The notes under the pieces were generated by a model that saw only the letters and a list, made by a program, of their open reading frames with translations, did not search any database and had not been told where the DNA came from. A DNA stretch of 30,130 nucleotides. Source: a virus. Shown one piece after another: positions 5,642-11,704 of the stretch. Numbering within the stretch: the first letter of the stretch is position 1; each line of letters opens with the position of its first letter. The stretch spans positions 1 through 30,130 of the IMG/VR virus record IMGVR_UViG_3300031951_000855; one strand, given 5' to 3'. The translations under genes were made by a program, and so were the position numbers.

Positions 5642-7938
5642 TACATATCTTGAGTTATTCTTTGGTCGGTATCTGAGATGTCTTTAGCGAACACCAAGTA
5701 CCCTCGAACTCCTCTCTCTTTGGTCCTATCGACTTTGAGATGGGCTAGTGTAGCTCGTAGGCGTGTGAAGTCGCCTCTGGTTGGGTTCTTGATCTGGAAG
5801 GATTCGAGGATATTTAGGGAAGATCTAAAGGAGGGCAGCATTTTTTGTTTCTCGCCTTCCTCTTTAGAATAGTAGCGTTCCAGGAACATTTCCTCGAATG
5901 GATCGGTGGCTTGGAATTCCATGTTATGGGTATTGAGCTGTTTCATTTCCTCAGTTGTGAGGAAGTGGCTCTCGCCTTTTTTCCATAGGAGGTAGAACTC
6001 AGCCCAAACTTGTTGCATGGGCAGGCCGTGGGTATGGTTGATGGAGGTACACTCAATCGTCCAAAACCTCCGGTTCCCCGTAGGGTCGCTTAGGTAGTCC
6101 ATTTGGTTGACGGATGCGAAGAAGACGGTGCGACGGGCGAACTCGGAGGTTTTACGGCCATAGGCTAGGCGTAGGATGTCGGTGTCTTTGGTCAGGAAGG
6201 CTTTGAGCTGGGCGATGTCGGCCTTTCTGAAGGTGGCATCGACTTCTCCGAGTTCGACGAGCCAGTTGGTCACGCATTGGTATACGCTGTCTTTGTCTTT
6301 AGGGTCGAGCATCATACCGTCTTTGGTGACTTCGAGTTCTGCTGGGACGAGTTCTTTGAACCATTTGGTTTTGCCGAGGTATTGCTCGCCCTGGAGGACG
6401 AGGATGCCGGAGCCGGCCGAGCCGTTAGGGGAGAACGCTGCTGCGATAGCGGAGAGCATCCACTTCTTCATGAGAGTCCGCTTTAGGGCTTCGTCGCCTG
6501 GTTTGGTTCGGATGGTTTCGTAGAACTGTTCAAAGCGGCTAACACCGTCCCATTCGGTTCCGGTAATCCACCGAGCCACGGGGTTGACGGGGTTTTGTCC
6601 GGCGAGGTAGCTGACAAATTCTTCGATGTCGCCACGGGGGATGCGGTGTTGCTTGGCGAGGGAGACGATGTGGGTGAGTCGGCCTTCTTTGGCGGTGTCC
6701 TTTAGGAAGCTAGTGGAGGGGATGCTTATTTGAACGTCCTTTTTGATGACATCGTAGGCGATGGTAATTCCATAAGCTTCGGTGAGGGCTTTGATGTTTG
6801 CGACGGTGGACAGGGGGCCTGACTTGGCCATGTCTGGGAAGTTGGGGGTACTTAAATCCCCCGAGCCATTGGTAGAGACCGGGTTAGGTGACTCGGGGGA
6901 CGCTACGGGCTGTGAGGCTCGCTTGCTTGGGTCTAGTTTAGCGTAGAGTTTGCAGGAGTTGGAGCAGAACTTTTGCTTGATTTTCGAGTAGCATCCATAG
7001 GAGTAGGCTGCTTTTCCGGAATACGCATCCGAGATAGCTCGGAGGTAGTCTCGCTCGTAGCGGTCAGAAATGCCTTGGGTTTCGCAGAAGGTGCGGAGCT
7101 TCTCTTCGGTAAAGGAGCGTGGTTCGCCTCGGTGGAAGTACTCGGAGATGAGAGCTAGAGCGGTCTCGTGGCGAGCGCCTTCCTTGTGTTTGGTGGTTTC
7201 GAGAGCCGAGATGCAGGGCTTTTCCTTAAAGGAGGCGAAGACGTTCGACTCGGGGGTTGAGGTCAGGCCGTAGTCGGAGGGTTTCAAAGCCACCGAGCCG
7301 CTCGGTCTAACGGAACCTTTGGCGTACTTGGTGGTAGGGGTGACGTAGGATGCGAGGCTCGTAGGGTGTGGCTGCTTTGCCAGGGTGCGGATGTCGTCGA
7401 GAGGTAGGGCTTCCAACTGATCGAGCGTCAGCTCTACTTTGTAGAGTCCTGTTTTGGGGTGGCGGGAGTTGGGGATGCGCATTTTGCGGTTGGCTTGGTA
7501 GATCGAGTCGTCGAGCGTCGGGAGGTCGTGGGCTTTGGCGATTTCAAGGGCGATGCGTTCGAAGTCTTTAGCGACGGTTTGGCTCGGGGTGAGTGGGAAG
7601 AACTCTTGCCTGACGTAGAGGTGGAAGCCTTTTGAGCCGCTAAAAAAGATTTTATATGTGCCAGATTCAAGCCCGAGCTTTTGAATAGTGGTGAGGCAGT
7701 CAAGTCGAGCAAGCTCCACGTCTTCGGAAGAGTCGAAATCAAAGACATAATAGCCGAGTGCGGGTTGGAGGCATCCTTGGTACTGCTTGAAGGTGTCTCT
7801 TGGTTCGAGGTCGAAGAGGCAGTAGTAACCCTCCGAGCCGCTGAAGTTTTGGATCTTGTCTTGTAGCTCTTCGGCATTGACGTGTCCTTTGGTGAGTGGC
7901 GTGTTTAATGTCGGTACAATGTAGTTGATGAGTTTCAT
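5641..7938 (-). CDS. AEP primase fused to VapE/VirE-type superfamily 3-like helicase, 765 aa
   Basis: Bifunctional replication protein. Residues ~30-190 are an archaeo-eukaryotic primase domain with metal-binding YVFDFDSS (D67, D69) and SGSKGFH (100-106). Cys 242, 316, 325 and 329 (PCI, YGC, FCSNSC) form a probable metal or Fe-S site, as in related primases. A low-complexity linker (about 340-375) leads to a VapE-family ATPase: Walker A GEQYLGKTKW (517-526), Walker B NWLVELGEVD (558-567), and ASVNQ...SDPTGNRRFW (608-626) with the polar sensor and arginine finger. ATG 7938 follows GGGGACTAAT, a variant of the phage ribosome-binding cassette. A promoter-like site lies upstream (7971-7998) and a terminator downstream. 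It probably initiates replication near the iterons at 5305-5586. Confidence 0.9.
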   Translation of the reverse strand: MKLINYIVPTLNTPLTKGHVNAEELQDKIQNFSGSEGYYCLFDLEPRDTFKQYQGCLQPALGYYVFDFDSSEDVELARLDCLTTIQKLGLESGTYKIFFSGSKGFHLYVRQEFFPLTPSQTVAKDFERIALEIAKAHDLPTLDDSIYQANRKMRIPNSRHPKTGLYKVELTLDQLEALPLDDIRTLAKQPHPTSLASYVTPTTKYAKGSVRPSGSVALKPSDYGLTSTPESNVFASFKEKPCISALETTKHKEGARHETALALISEYFHRGEPRSFTEEKLRTFCETQGISDRYERDYLRAISDAYSGKAAYSYGCYSKIKQKFCSNSCKLYAKLDPSKRASQPVASPESPNPVSTNGSGDLSTPNFPDMAKSGPLSTVANIKALTEAYGITIAYDVIKKDVQISIPSTSFLKDTAKEGRLTHIVSLAKQHRIPRGDIEEFVSYLAGQNPVNPVARWITGTEWDGVSRFEQFYETIRTKPGDEALKRTLMKKWMLSAIAAAFSPNGSAGSGILVLQGEQYLGKTKWFKELVPAELEVTKDGMMLDPKDKDSVYQCVTNWLVELGEVDATFRKADIAQLKAFLTKDTDILRLAYGRKTSEFARRTVFFASVNQMDYLSDPTGNRRFWTIECTSINHTHGLPMQQVWAEFYLLWKKGESHFLTTEEMKQLNTHNMEFQATDPFEEMFLERYYSKEEGEKQKMLPSFRSSLNILESFQIKNPTRGDFTRLRATLAHLKVDRTKERGVRGYLVFAKDISDTDQRITQDM

Positions 7939-7939
7939 G

Positions 7940-7949
7940 ATTAGTCCCC
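7940..7949 (-). promoter_or_regulatory. Ribosome-binding cassette of the primase-helicase (GGGGACTAAT)
   Basis: Minus-strand GGGGACTAAT then CATG. It differs from the common GAGGACTAAT by A to G, which would still pair by G.U with the ATTAGTCCTC loop of the adjacent small RNA. Confidence 0.6.
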
Positions 7950-7950
7950 T

Positions 7951-7978
7951 TTTCCAGAAAGTTTGGACAGCTTATAAA
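7951..7978 (+). promoter_or_regulatory. Candidate promoter for the small RNA
   Basis: TTTCCA (7951-7956), a 16-bp spacer, TATAAA (7973-7978). It would start an RNA near 7985. It shares its TATA core with the opposite-strand promoter at 7971-7998, so the two may compete. Read by eye. Confidence 0.35.
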
Positions 7979-7998
7979 AAACAGTTGTGCAAAGGCAA
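7971..7998 (-). promoter_or_regulatory. Candidate promoter for the primase-helicase
   Basis: On the minus strand: TTGCCT (7998-7993), a 16-bp spacer, TATAAG (7976-7971). The predicted start, near 7964, leaves a ~26-nt leader before the ATG at 7938. Confidence 0.45.
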
Positions 7999-8097
7999 AT
8001 AAAATCTTACTTTGACTTTGCGGCGTTCGCCGCTTCTGAATTAGTCCTCAGAATTTCGGGAGTAGAGAGGGATCTCTGCTCCCGTTTTTATTTTTTG
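7985..8097 (+). ncRNA. Probable structured small RNA with anti-ribosome-binding-site loop
   Basis: No gene fits this stretch. The plus strand can fold into three consecutive hairpins. Hairpin 1 (8020-8033) is GCGGC/GCCGC with a 4-nt loop. Hairpin 2 (8034-8053) is TTCTGA/TCAGAA with loop ATTAGTCC. Hairpin 3 (8057-8084) is a 12-bp terminator stem followed by T5-A-T6. The segment ATTAGTCCTC (8040-8049) is perfectly complementary to GAGGACTAAT, found before the starts at 9982, 12464, 12820 and 14834. The next plus-strand gene to the left ends 3 kb away, so a dedicated terminator here implies a local transcript. The alternative is an attenuator leader for the operon starting at 8131. The 5' end is uncertain; the structured part is 8020-8097. 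Confidence 0.6.
8057..8097 (+). terminator. Strong intrinsic terminator
   Basis: 12-bp stem (CGGGAG, one T.G pair, AGAGA matched on the other side) with loop GGGA, followed by TTTTTATTTTTT. It is upstream of the 8131 gene rather than after a gene, which points to a small RNA or an attenuator. Confidence 0.85.
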
Positions 8098-8130
8098 ACT
8101 TCGAGGGCTGTCGTGTGGTTATGTTTTTTC

Positions 8131-8334
8131 ATGGTTACTTTTAAAGAGGTTACGGTTGGTGGGAAGGTCGGGGCTTACTTCAAGGGTAGTAGCAAATCGG
8201 AAGTGGAGCAAGCGGCCATGGACTACATGGCGGAGTATCCGTTCGCTGGATACTTGACCGAAGTGGAGAAGAAGGGGGAGAACATGGACGGTGGATACTA
8301 TATCCACATCTGGAGGAGGGCGAGCTGTGACTGA
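8131..8334 (+). CDS. Hypothetical early protein, 67 aa
   Basis: First gene of the long rightward operon. ATG 8131 is preferred; GTG 8113 in frame has GAGGG better spaced, so the start is uncertain. A beta-like N-terminus (FKEVTVGGKVGAYFKG) is followed by a helix (EVEQAAMDYMAEY) and a C-terminal strand (GGYYIHIWRR). No recognised family or catalytic site. The last codons contain GGAGGAGGG serving the next gene, which overlaps by 8 nt. Confidence 0.65.
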   Translation: MVTFKEVTVGGKVGAYFKGSSKSEVEQAAMDYMAEYPFAGYLTEVEKKGENMDGGYYIHIWRRASCD

Positions 8335-8497
8335 GGAACGGATCAAGGCGTACATGGAGAAGTTGCAGAAGTTAGACGCAGAGCAGGATAACCTGAAGGG
8401 CGACTACTATTTGCAGTCGAGGATTGAAGCGCACCTGGAGATGCTGTGTTTGCTGGGCTTCATGGAAGTGCTAGAACAGACGAAGAAGAAAAAGTAG
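8327..8497 (+). CDS. Small helical protein, 56 aa
   Basis: GTG 8327 is chosen because GGAGGAGGG lies just upstream and the start overlaps the previous stop region; an in-frame ATG at 8291 would sit deep inside that gene. The product is almost entirely helical (ERIKAYMEKLQKLDAEQDNL), with a Lys-rich tail. It is probably a coiled-coil or accessory protein of unknown function. Confidence 0.6.
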   Translation: MTEERIKAYMEKLQKLDAEQDNLKGDYYLQSRIEAHLEMLCLLGFMEVLEQTKKKK

Positions 8498-8542
8498 TGG
8501 GCAAAAACCACCGAGCCTTTAGACTTGTTATAGGGGGAACCT

Positions 8543-8662
8543 ATGGAAGCACAGAAGGTAAAGATTGAGATAGGCAAAGTAGAGCTGATTGTTTGTGGGA
8601 TGATCTTCGGAGCTGCGATGAAGCTTGGGGAGATCCTGCTGATCAAGCTGCTCATTAGTTAG
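8543..8662 (+). CDS. Small membrane-type protein, 39 aa
   Basis: ATG 8543 has AGGGGGA upstream. A polar N-terminus (MEAQKVKIEIGKVE) is followed by a hydrophobic helix (LIVCGMIFGAAMKLGEILLI), so it is probably membrane-associated. The stop lies close to the AGGGGGAG Shine-Dalgarno of the next gene. The function is unknown. Confidence 0.55.
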   Translation: MEAQKVKIEIGKVELIVCGMIFGAAMKLGEILLIKLLIS

Positions 8663-8670
8663 GGGGAGCG

Positions 8671-8910
8671 ATGGCGGAGAAGAAGTTTAGCAAGACTATT
8701 GTGAATCCCGAGACAGGGAGAGAGAAGACTGTGCGCTACGGAGCGAAGGGCTACTCTATTGCTCCTGGTACTGACAAAGGCGACAGATATTGTGCAAGAT
8801 CCTGGGGACAGATGCTGAAGCACCCGAAAGCGGCGAAGGATCCGAACAGTCCGCTTAGGTTAAGTCGTGCCAAGTGGGACTGTGTGGCGAAGAAGTCGGT
8901 GAAGAAGTGA
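8671..8910 (+). CDS. Basic phage protein resembling DUF6321, 79 aa
   Basis: Very basic. Its ordered motifs are TGREKTVRYGAKGY, IAPGTDKGDRYCARS, and HPKAAKDPNSPLRLSRAKW near the C-terminus. I recognise this layout from small uncharacterised phage proteins (DUF6321-like); the family name is from memory. Its charge suggests DNA or RNA binding. ATG has AGGGGGAG just upstream. The stop TGA overlaps the GTG start of the next gene. Confidence 0.75.
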   Translation: MAEKKFSKTIVNPETGREKTVRYGAKGYSIAPGTDKGDRYCARSWGQMLKHPKAAKDPNSPLRLSRAKWDCVAKKSVKK

Positions 8911-9371
8911 AGATTCTTCCCAAGCAATTTCTGGAATTGCAAGCCCATTGGATGCAGATCAGAGATGAGTACGATCAGATAAAAAATGATCGTGTAAGTT
9001 GGCACGAACCGATTCACAACGGCGGATGGTATGTCATCGGGTTTAAGTATCAGGGGAAAGACTTACCAGATAAGAGCAAAGCACCCTTAACCACAAAACT
9101 TTGCGAGGCTATTCCAGGGATTTATACATTCGGGTTTTCTATCATGAAGCCTAGTTGTGAGATTATTCCTCACATTGGGTATTCAGGCGATGTGCTGCGA
9201 GTTCATCTTGGGCTATACACAAATCCTCAAGCAGCCATCAAGGTAGAGGACGAACAGCACGTTTGGGAAGACGGGAAGCTATTTGTGTTTGACGACACCA
9301 AGGTTCACTCTGCATGGAACCGAGGTGGAAAAGACAGAGTTATACTATTGGTTGATTATTTAAAACCATGA
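8907..9371 (+). CDS. Aspartyl/asparaginyl beta-hydroxylase-like 2OG-Fe(II) oxygenase, 154 aa
   Basis: Small double-stranded beta-helix oxygenase of the Asp_Arg_Hydrox type, which hydroxylates side chains using 2-oxoglutarate, O2 and Fe(II). Seen: PHIGYSGDVLRVHLGL (Fe ligand H89, then R98 and H100), W-E-D-G-KLFVFDDTKVHSAWN (D129/D130, second Fe ligand H134, N138) and R144 as the likely 2-oxoglutarate carboxylate contact. The HxG...H pair and FDD-x3-H-x-A-x-N signature match the family. The start is GTG 8907, overlapping the previous stop. The substrate is unknown; it may act on a phage or host protein. Its stop overlaps the ATG of a metallopeptidase-like gene. Confidence 0.85.
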   Translation: MKILPKQFLELQAHWMQIRDEYDQIKNDRVSWHEPIHNGGWYVIGFKYQGKDLPDKSKAPLTTKLCEAIPGIYTFGFSIMKPSCEIIPHIGYSGDVLRVHLGLYTNPQAAIKVEDEQHVWEDGKLFVFDDTKVHSAWNRGGKDRVILLVDYLKP

Positions 9372-9661
9372 AGCTACCTAAGATCCCCCCGCATCTTAAG
9401 ATCAAAAACAAAACGGTCTACGAGGTTGTGTGGGTGGACGAGTTTACCGCTCCAGACACGCTTGGGGAGTGCCGCTTTGATAGTCGGCAGATTGCGCTGA
9501 AGATCGGACAGAGTGACAAGCAGGAGTTTAAGAGCCTCATTCACGAAATGCTCCACGCCATTTGCGAAGAGCGGGAAATCGAAATAAGCCACCGAGCCAT
9601 TTATCAGTTGGAAGACGCTCTCTTTTATATATTATTCCATAACGACTGGGGGAAAAAATGA
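9368..9661 (+). CDS. SprT/HExxH-type small metallopeptidase-like protein, 97 aa
   Basis: Contains HEMLHAI (H59, E60, H63), the HExxH zinc-binding and catalytic motif, preceded by a beta hairpin with DSRQIALKIG, as in SprT-like domains where an exposed strand precedes the active-site helix. The third ligand is not obvious; a later His or Glu in ISHRAIYQLEDALF is possible. It is minimal compared with typical proteases, so it may be a peptidase or an inactive zinc protein. It is coupled to its neighbours by ATGA overlaps on both sides. Confidence 0.75.
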   Translation: MKLPKIPPHLKIKNKTVYEVVWVDEFTAPDTLGECRFDSRQIALKIGQSDKQEFKSLIHEMLHAICEEREIEISHRAIYQLEDALFYILFHNDWGKK

Positions 9662-9960
9662 TTCAGGAATGGCCTTACGACGATAAAGATACGACATACA
9701 TAGTGAGTTCGCCTCGATGTATTAAGCTGTTGCTAAAGAGCAGGAAGAAGTTTGTCGAGGAGCTGCGTTCGTTTGGCGATGTGCCGATCAAGCGGACAGT
9801 AGAGTTTGTCGAAGACGATGCATTGACGGATGAGTTTGTCTACATTGTTGATGACGAGGGCATCCAGTTAGTTGTTGACATGGTGTGGAACGAACCCAAG
9901 AAGAAGAAAAAAGTTTCAAAATCAAAAAAAGATTTTGACTTTACGAAGTACGACGCATAA
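9658..9960 (+). CDS. Hypothetical acidic protein with basic tail, 100 aa
   Basis: ATG 9658 overlaps the previous stop (ATGA). Residues 1-80 are acidic and alternate strands and helices (FVYIVDDEGIQLVVDMVW). The C-terminus is a Lys cluster (EPKKKKKVSKSKKDFDF) that could contact nucleic acid. No recognised domain. Confidence 0.7.
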   Translation: MIQEWPYDDKDTTYIVSSPRCIKLLLKSRKKFVEELRSFGDVPIKRTVEFVEDDALTDEFVYIVDDEGIQLVVDMVWNEPKKKKKVSKSKKDFDFTKYDA

Positions 9961-9973
9961 GTTCGGTGCATCG

Positions 9974-9983
9974 GAGGACTAAT
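9974..9983 (+). promoter_or_regulatory. Perfect ribosome-binding cassette GAGGACTAAT
   Basis: GGAGGACTAATG directly at the start of the 9982 gene. Ten nucleotides are complementary to the small-RNA loop at 8040-8049. Confidence 0.8.
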
Positions 9984-10131
9984 GAAAACTTGTGAATGTA
10001 TCTGGGAAGAAGAAGAGTGTTGTGGTGAGTGTGAAGATGCACTCACGGATCGGTTGTTCTTTGGTAGTGAAGCTGCCAAGCATGACCACAGTTGTCTGAT
10101 TTATTTGTGTACTTGTGGAGGTGGCAAATGA
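9982..10131 (+). CDS. Cys-rich mini-protein, 49 aa
   Basis: Preceded by the perfect GGAGGACTAATG cassette. Eight Cys: CEC near the start, CCGEC at about 14-18, and a late C with CTC (CLIYLCTC). This arrangement suggests binding of one or two zinc ions, but no named finger fits. An acidic WEEEE patch lies between. The stop overlaps the next ATG by 4 nt. Confidence 0.6.
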   Translation: MKTCECIWEEEECCGECEDALTDRLFFGSEAAKHDHSCLIYLCTCGGGK

Positions 10132-10271
10132 GCGACTACATGGAGTATGCGGAGTACTACAAGAAAGCCTGGGAGAAGTCGCTGTCTGAACAAACATCGG
10201 AACTGCAAGCGGAGATTGCCAGGCTTAAAGAAGAGAACGCAAAACTGCGTGAAGCGTTGGGAGAGAAGTGA
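10128..10271 (+). CDS. Coiled-coil mini-protein, 47 aa
   Basis: ATG 10128 overlaps the previous stop. It is almost entirely a charged amphipathic helix; ELQAEIARLKEENAKLREAL shows clear heptads with Leu/Ile at core positions, so it probably dimerises or docks on a partner. It overlaps the next ATG by one base at its stop (TGATG). Confidence 0.65.
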   Translation: MSDYMEYAEYYKKAWEKSLSEQTSELQAEIARLKEENAKLREALGEK

Positions 10272-10426
10272 TGGCTTGCATGGAACACGTTTGCGTAAAG
10301 TGCGGACACATGACGTTCAACAACAACTCGCAACTTGCTTGTCCCAAATGTAATTCTACGGAGATCATCTCTCACTGGGACGAGCAGGACAGCTACGACC
10401 GTGATGACGAGGGGGACGAAGAATGA
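10271..10426 (+). CDS. Zinc-ribbon mini-protein, 51 aa
   Basis: CVKCG near the N-terminus and CPKCN about 16 residues later form a classic two-knuckle zinc ribbon. An Asp/Glu-rich tail follows (DEQDSYDRDDEGDEE), reminiscent of a nucleic-acid mimic or a partner-binding tail. The start overlaps the previous stop (TGATG) and its own stop overlaps the next start (ATGA). It may bind a host polymerase or nuclease; this is inference. Confidence 0.65.
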   Translation: MACMEHVCVKCGHMTFNNNSQLACPKCNSTEIISHWDEQDSYDRDDEGDEE

Positions 10427-10527
10427 GGTGGGGGGAGAAGATGTTTATGCGAGTTGAAAGAGGGATGGTTTTCTTCCACTTGGTTTCTTTCGGGTACTGC
10501 TTCTTCGAGGGGATGAGGACATTATGA
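10423..10527 (+). CDS. Mini-protein, 34 aa
   Basis: An ATG overlapping the previous stop opens a 34-codon frame whose stop overlaps the next start. The sequence is Met/Phe-rich with a hydrophobic C-terminal half (MVFFHLVSFGYCFFEG), so it may be membrane-associated. It is supported mainly by the unbroken chain of coupled starts and stops. An unusually short gene, so moderate confidence. Confidence 0.4.
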   Translation: MRWGEKMFMRVERGMVFFHLVSFGYCFFEGMRTL

Positions 10528-10613
10528 AATATTTACAGATAGGGCTTTTGACTTACGCAGTAGTTAGTTTGATCCTAATTGCAGTGTGGTTTGTGGATGA
10601 GTTCATACTATGA
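10524..10613 (+). CDS. Single-pass membrane micro-protein, 29 aa
   Basis: ATG overlaps the previous stop and its stop overlaps the ATG of the PAPS-reductase-like gene. It is nearly all hydrophobic (IGLLTYAVVSLILIAVWFV) with acidic residues after the segment. It resembles the 27-aa protein at 12728-12811 (GFLTFAVVLVVYYL), suggesting a duplicated micro-gene. The function is unknown. Confidence 0.5.
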   Translation: MKYLQIGLLTYAVVSLILIAVWFVDEFIL

Positions 10614-11344
10614 GAAACGTATCTTGGTTTAGCTGTGGAGCAGCTTCTGCTGTAGCCACTAAAAAAGCCCTTGAAAAGTACGGCGCTGAGAACTTTATCA
10701 TCGCCTCCTGCGTTGTCGAGAACGAACACCCCGACAATGAACGCTTCTTGCAGGATTGTGAGAAGTGGTATGGGATGCCCATTCTTAGACTGCGGTCGGA
10801 GAAGTACAAAGACTGCTGGGAAGTATGGGAAAAGACCAAGTATCTAGTCGGCCCTATGGGTGCGCGTTGTACTACCGAGATGAAGAAGCTTGTCAGGCAG
10901 CGGTTCCAAAAGGTTAGTGATAAACAGATCTTTGGATTTACAGCAGAGGAAAACCACCGGGCCGACCGCTTCAGAGAACAGAACCCAGAGGTAGATTTGT
11001 CCACTCCTCTTATTGATCTTGGGTTGACCAAGAAGGATTGCTTCATTGAACTTCAGAAGGCAGGGATTGAACTTCCTGCTATGTATAAACTCGGATACAA
11101 GAACAACAACTGTGTCGGCTGCGTCAAAGGTGGTGCAAAGTATTGGTCGTCGATTCGGAGGGATTTCCCAGATGTATTTAAAAAGATGGGAGAGCTTGAA
11201 CGAAAGCTTGATGTGAAGATTTTAAAGGTTAAGGGTAAGCGTATATTTTTAGACGAGCTGCCACTTAATTATCGCAGCAACCAGGTAGAGCCTGACATGG
11301 AGTGTGGCCTTTGGTGTAAAGGAGATGACAATGGAGCAGAGTGA
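10610..11344 (+). CDS. PAPS reductase-like / PP-loop enzyme, 244 aa
   Basis: Adenine nucleotide alpha-hydrolase fold: the N-terminal SWFSCGAASAVATKKAL is a PP-loop (S-G-x-x-S type), CVVENEHPDNERFL is the usual second strand, and GARCTTEMKK is the PAPS-reductase-type region. C-terminal NNCVGCVKGG provides a Cys pair that with other Cys may hold an Fe-S cluster. Phages often carry such genes; proposed roles include sulfur transfer or DNA modification (DndC is a relative), but the substrate cannot be read. It continues the ATGA-coupled chain, and its last codons hold the AAGGAG of the next gene. Confidence 0.85.
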   Translation: MRNVSWFSCGAASAVATKKALEKYGAENFIIASCVVENEHPDNERFLQDCEKWYGMPILRLRSEKYKDCWEVWEKTKYLVGPMGARCTTEMKKLVRQRFQKVSDKQIFGFTAEENHRADRFREQNPEVDLSTPLIDLGLTKKDCFIELQKAGIELPAMYKLGYKNNNCVGCVKGGAKYWSSIRRDFPDVFKKMGELERKLDVKILKVKGKRIFLDELPLNYRSNQVEPDMECGLWCKGDDNGAE

Positions 11345-11513
11345 ACTTGAGCGTGAGAACGCAGAGCTTCGGATGCTTTTGAAAGAACAGCTTAAAATCA
11401 GCGGTAAATGCTGCTATGCCAAGGCTCCAGCGTATGCGGAGATTAGAAACAGACTTATAAATTTGGGATATGGGCCGGAGATAATCACAGAAATCTTAGG
11501 AGAAGATTTATGA
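11331..11513 (+). CDS. Small coiled-coil protein, 60 aa
   Basis: ATG 11331 is preferred over 11325 because AAAGGAG (11318-11324) then has a 6-nt spacing. An N-terminal leucine-zipper-like helix (LERENAELRMLLKEQL) is followed by a helical pair ending LGYGPEIITEILGEDL. No recognised function. The stop overlaps the next start (ATGA). Confidence 0.65.
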   Translation: MEQSELERENAELRMLLKEQLKISGKCCYAKAPAYAEIRNRLINLGYGPEIITEILGEDL

Positions 11514-11704
11514 ACGTAAAAGCAAATAAGCCTCGGTACGTGTTCGTACTGAAGCGAGACGGTAAACCTTACAGATACATGGCGAGAGTGACGGTCAAGT
11601 TTAGAAAGATCTACCTTGGTTGCTACAAGACTCAAACCGAAGCAGTCGCTGCGGTCAAAAAGTATTTTGAAAACCCAAAAAGTTATGAGAGAAGGTATCT
11701 ATGA
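11510..11704 (+). CDS. AP2-like DNA-binding mini-protein, 64 aa
   Basis: Three predicted strands and a helix: RYVFVLKRDGKPYRYMARV, then FRKIYLGCYKTQTEAVAAVKKY. The 'x-A-R-V ... K-x-x-L-G-x-Y-x-T-x-x-E-A' pattern is that of the AP2/ERF-like domain. In phages that domain occurs in homing endonucleases and in integrase N-termini. Here it stands alone with no nuclease motif, so a small regulator or a relic is likely. ATG overlaps the previous stop. Confidence 0.65.
   Translation: MNVKANKPRYVFVLKRDGKPYRYMARVTVKFRKIYLGCYKTQTEAVAAVKKYFENPKSYERRYL

Noticed and set aside
7434-7877. 147-codon Ser/Thr/Lys-rich minus-strand frame inside the primase gene
   Set aside because: Low-complexity alternative frame of the primase domain, without a ribosome-binding site.
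8095-8125. TTGACT/TATGTT as a promoter for the 8131 gene
   Set aside because: The spacer is 19 bp and the -10 weak, and the predicted start would fall at or after the ATG.
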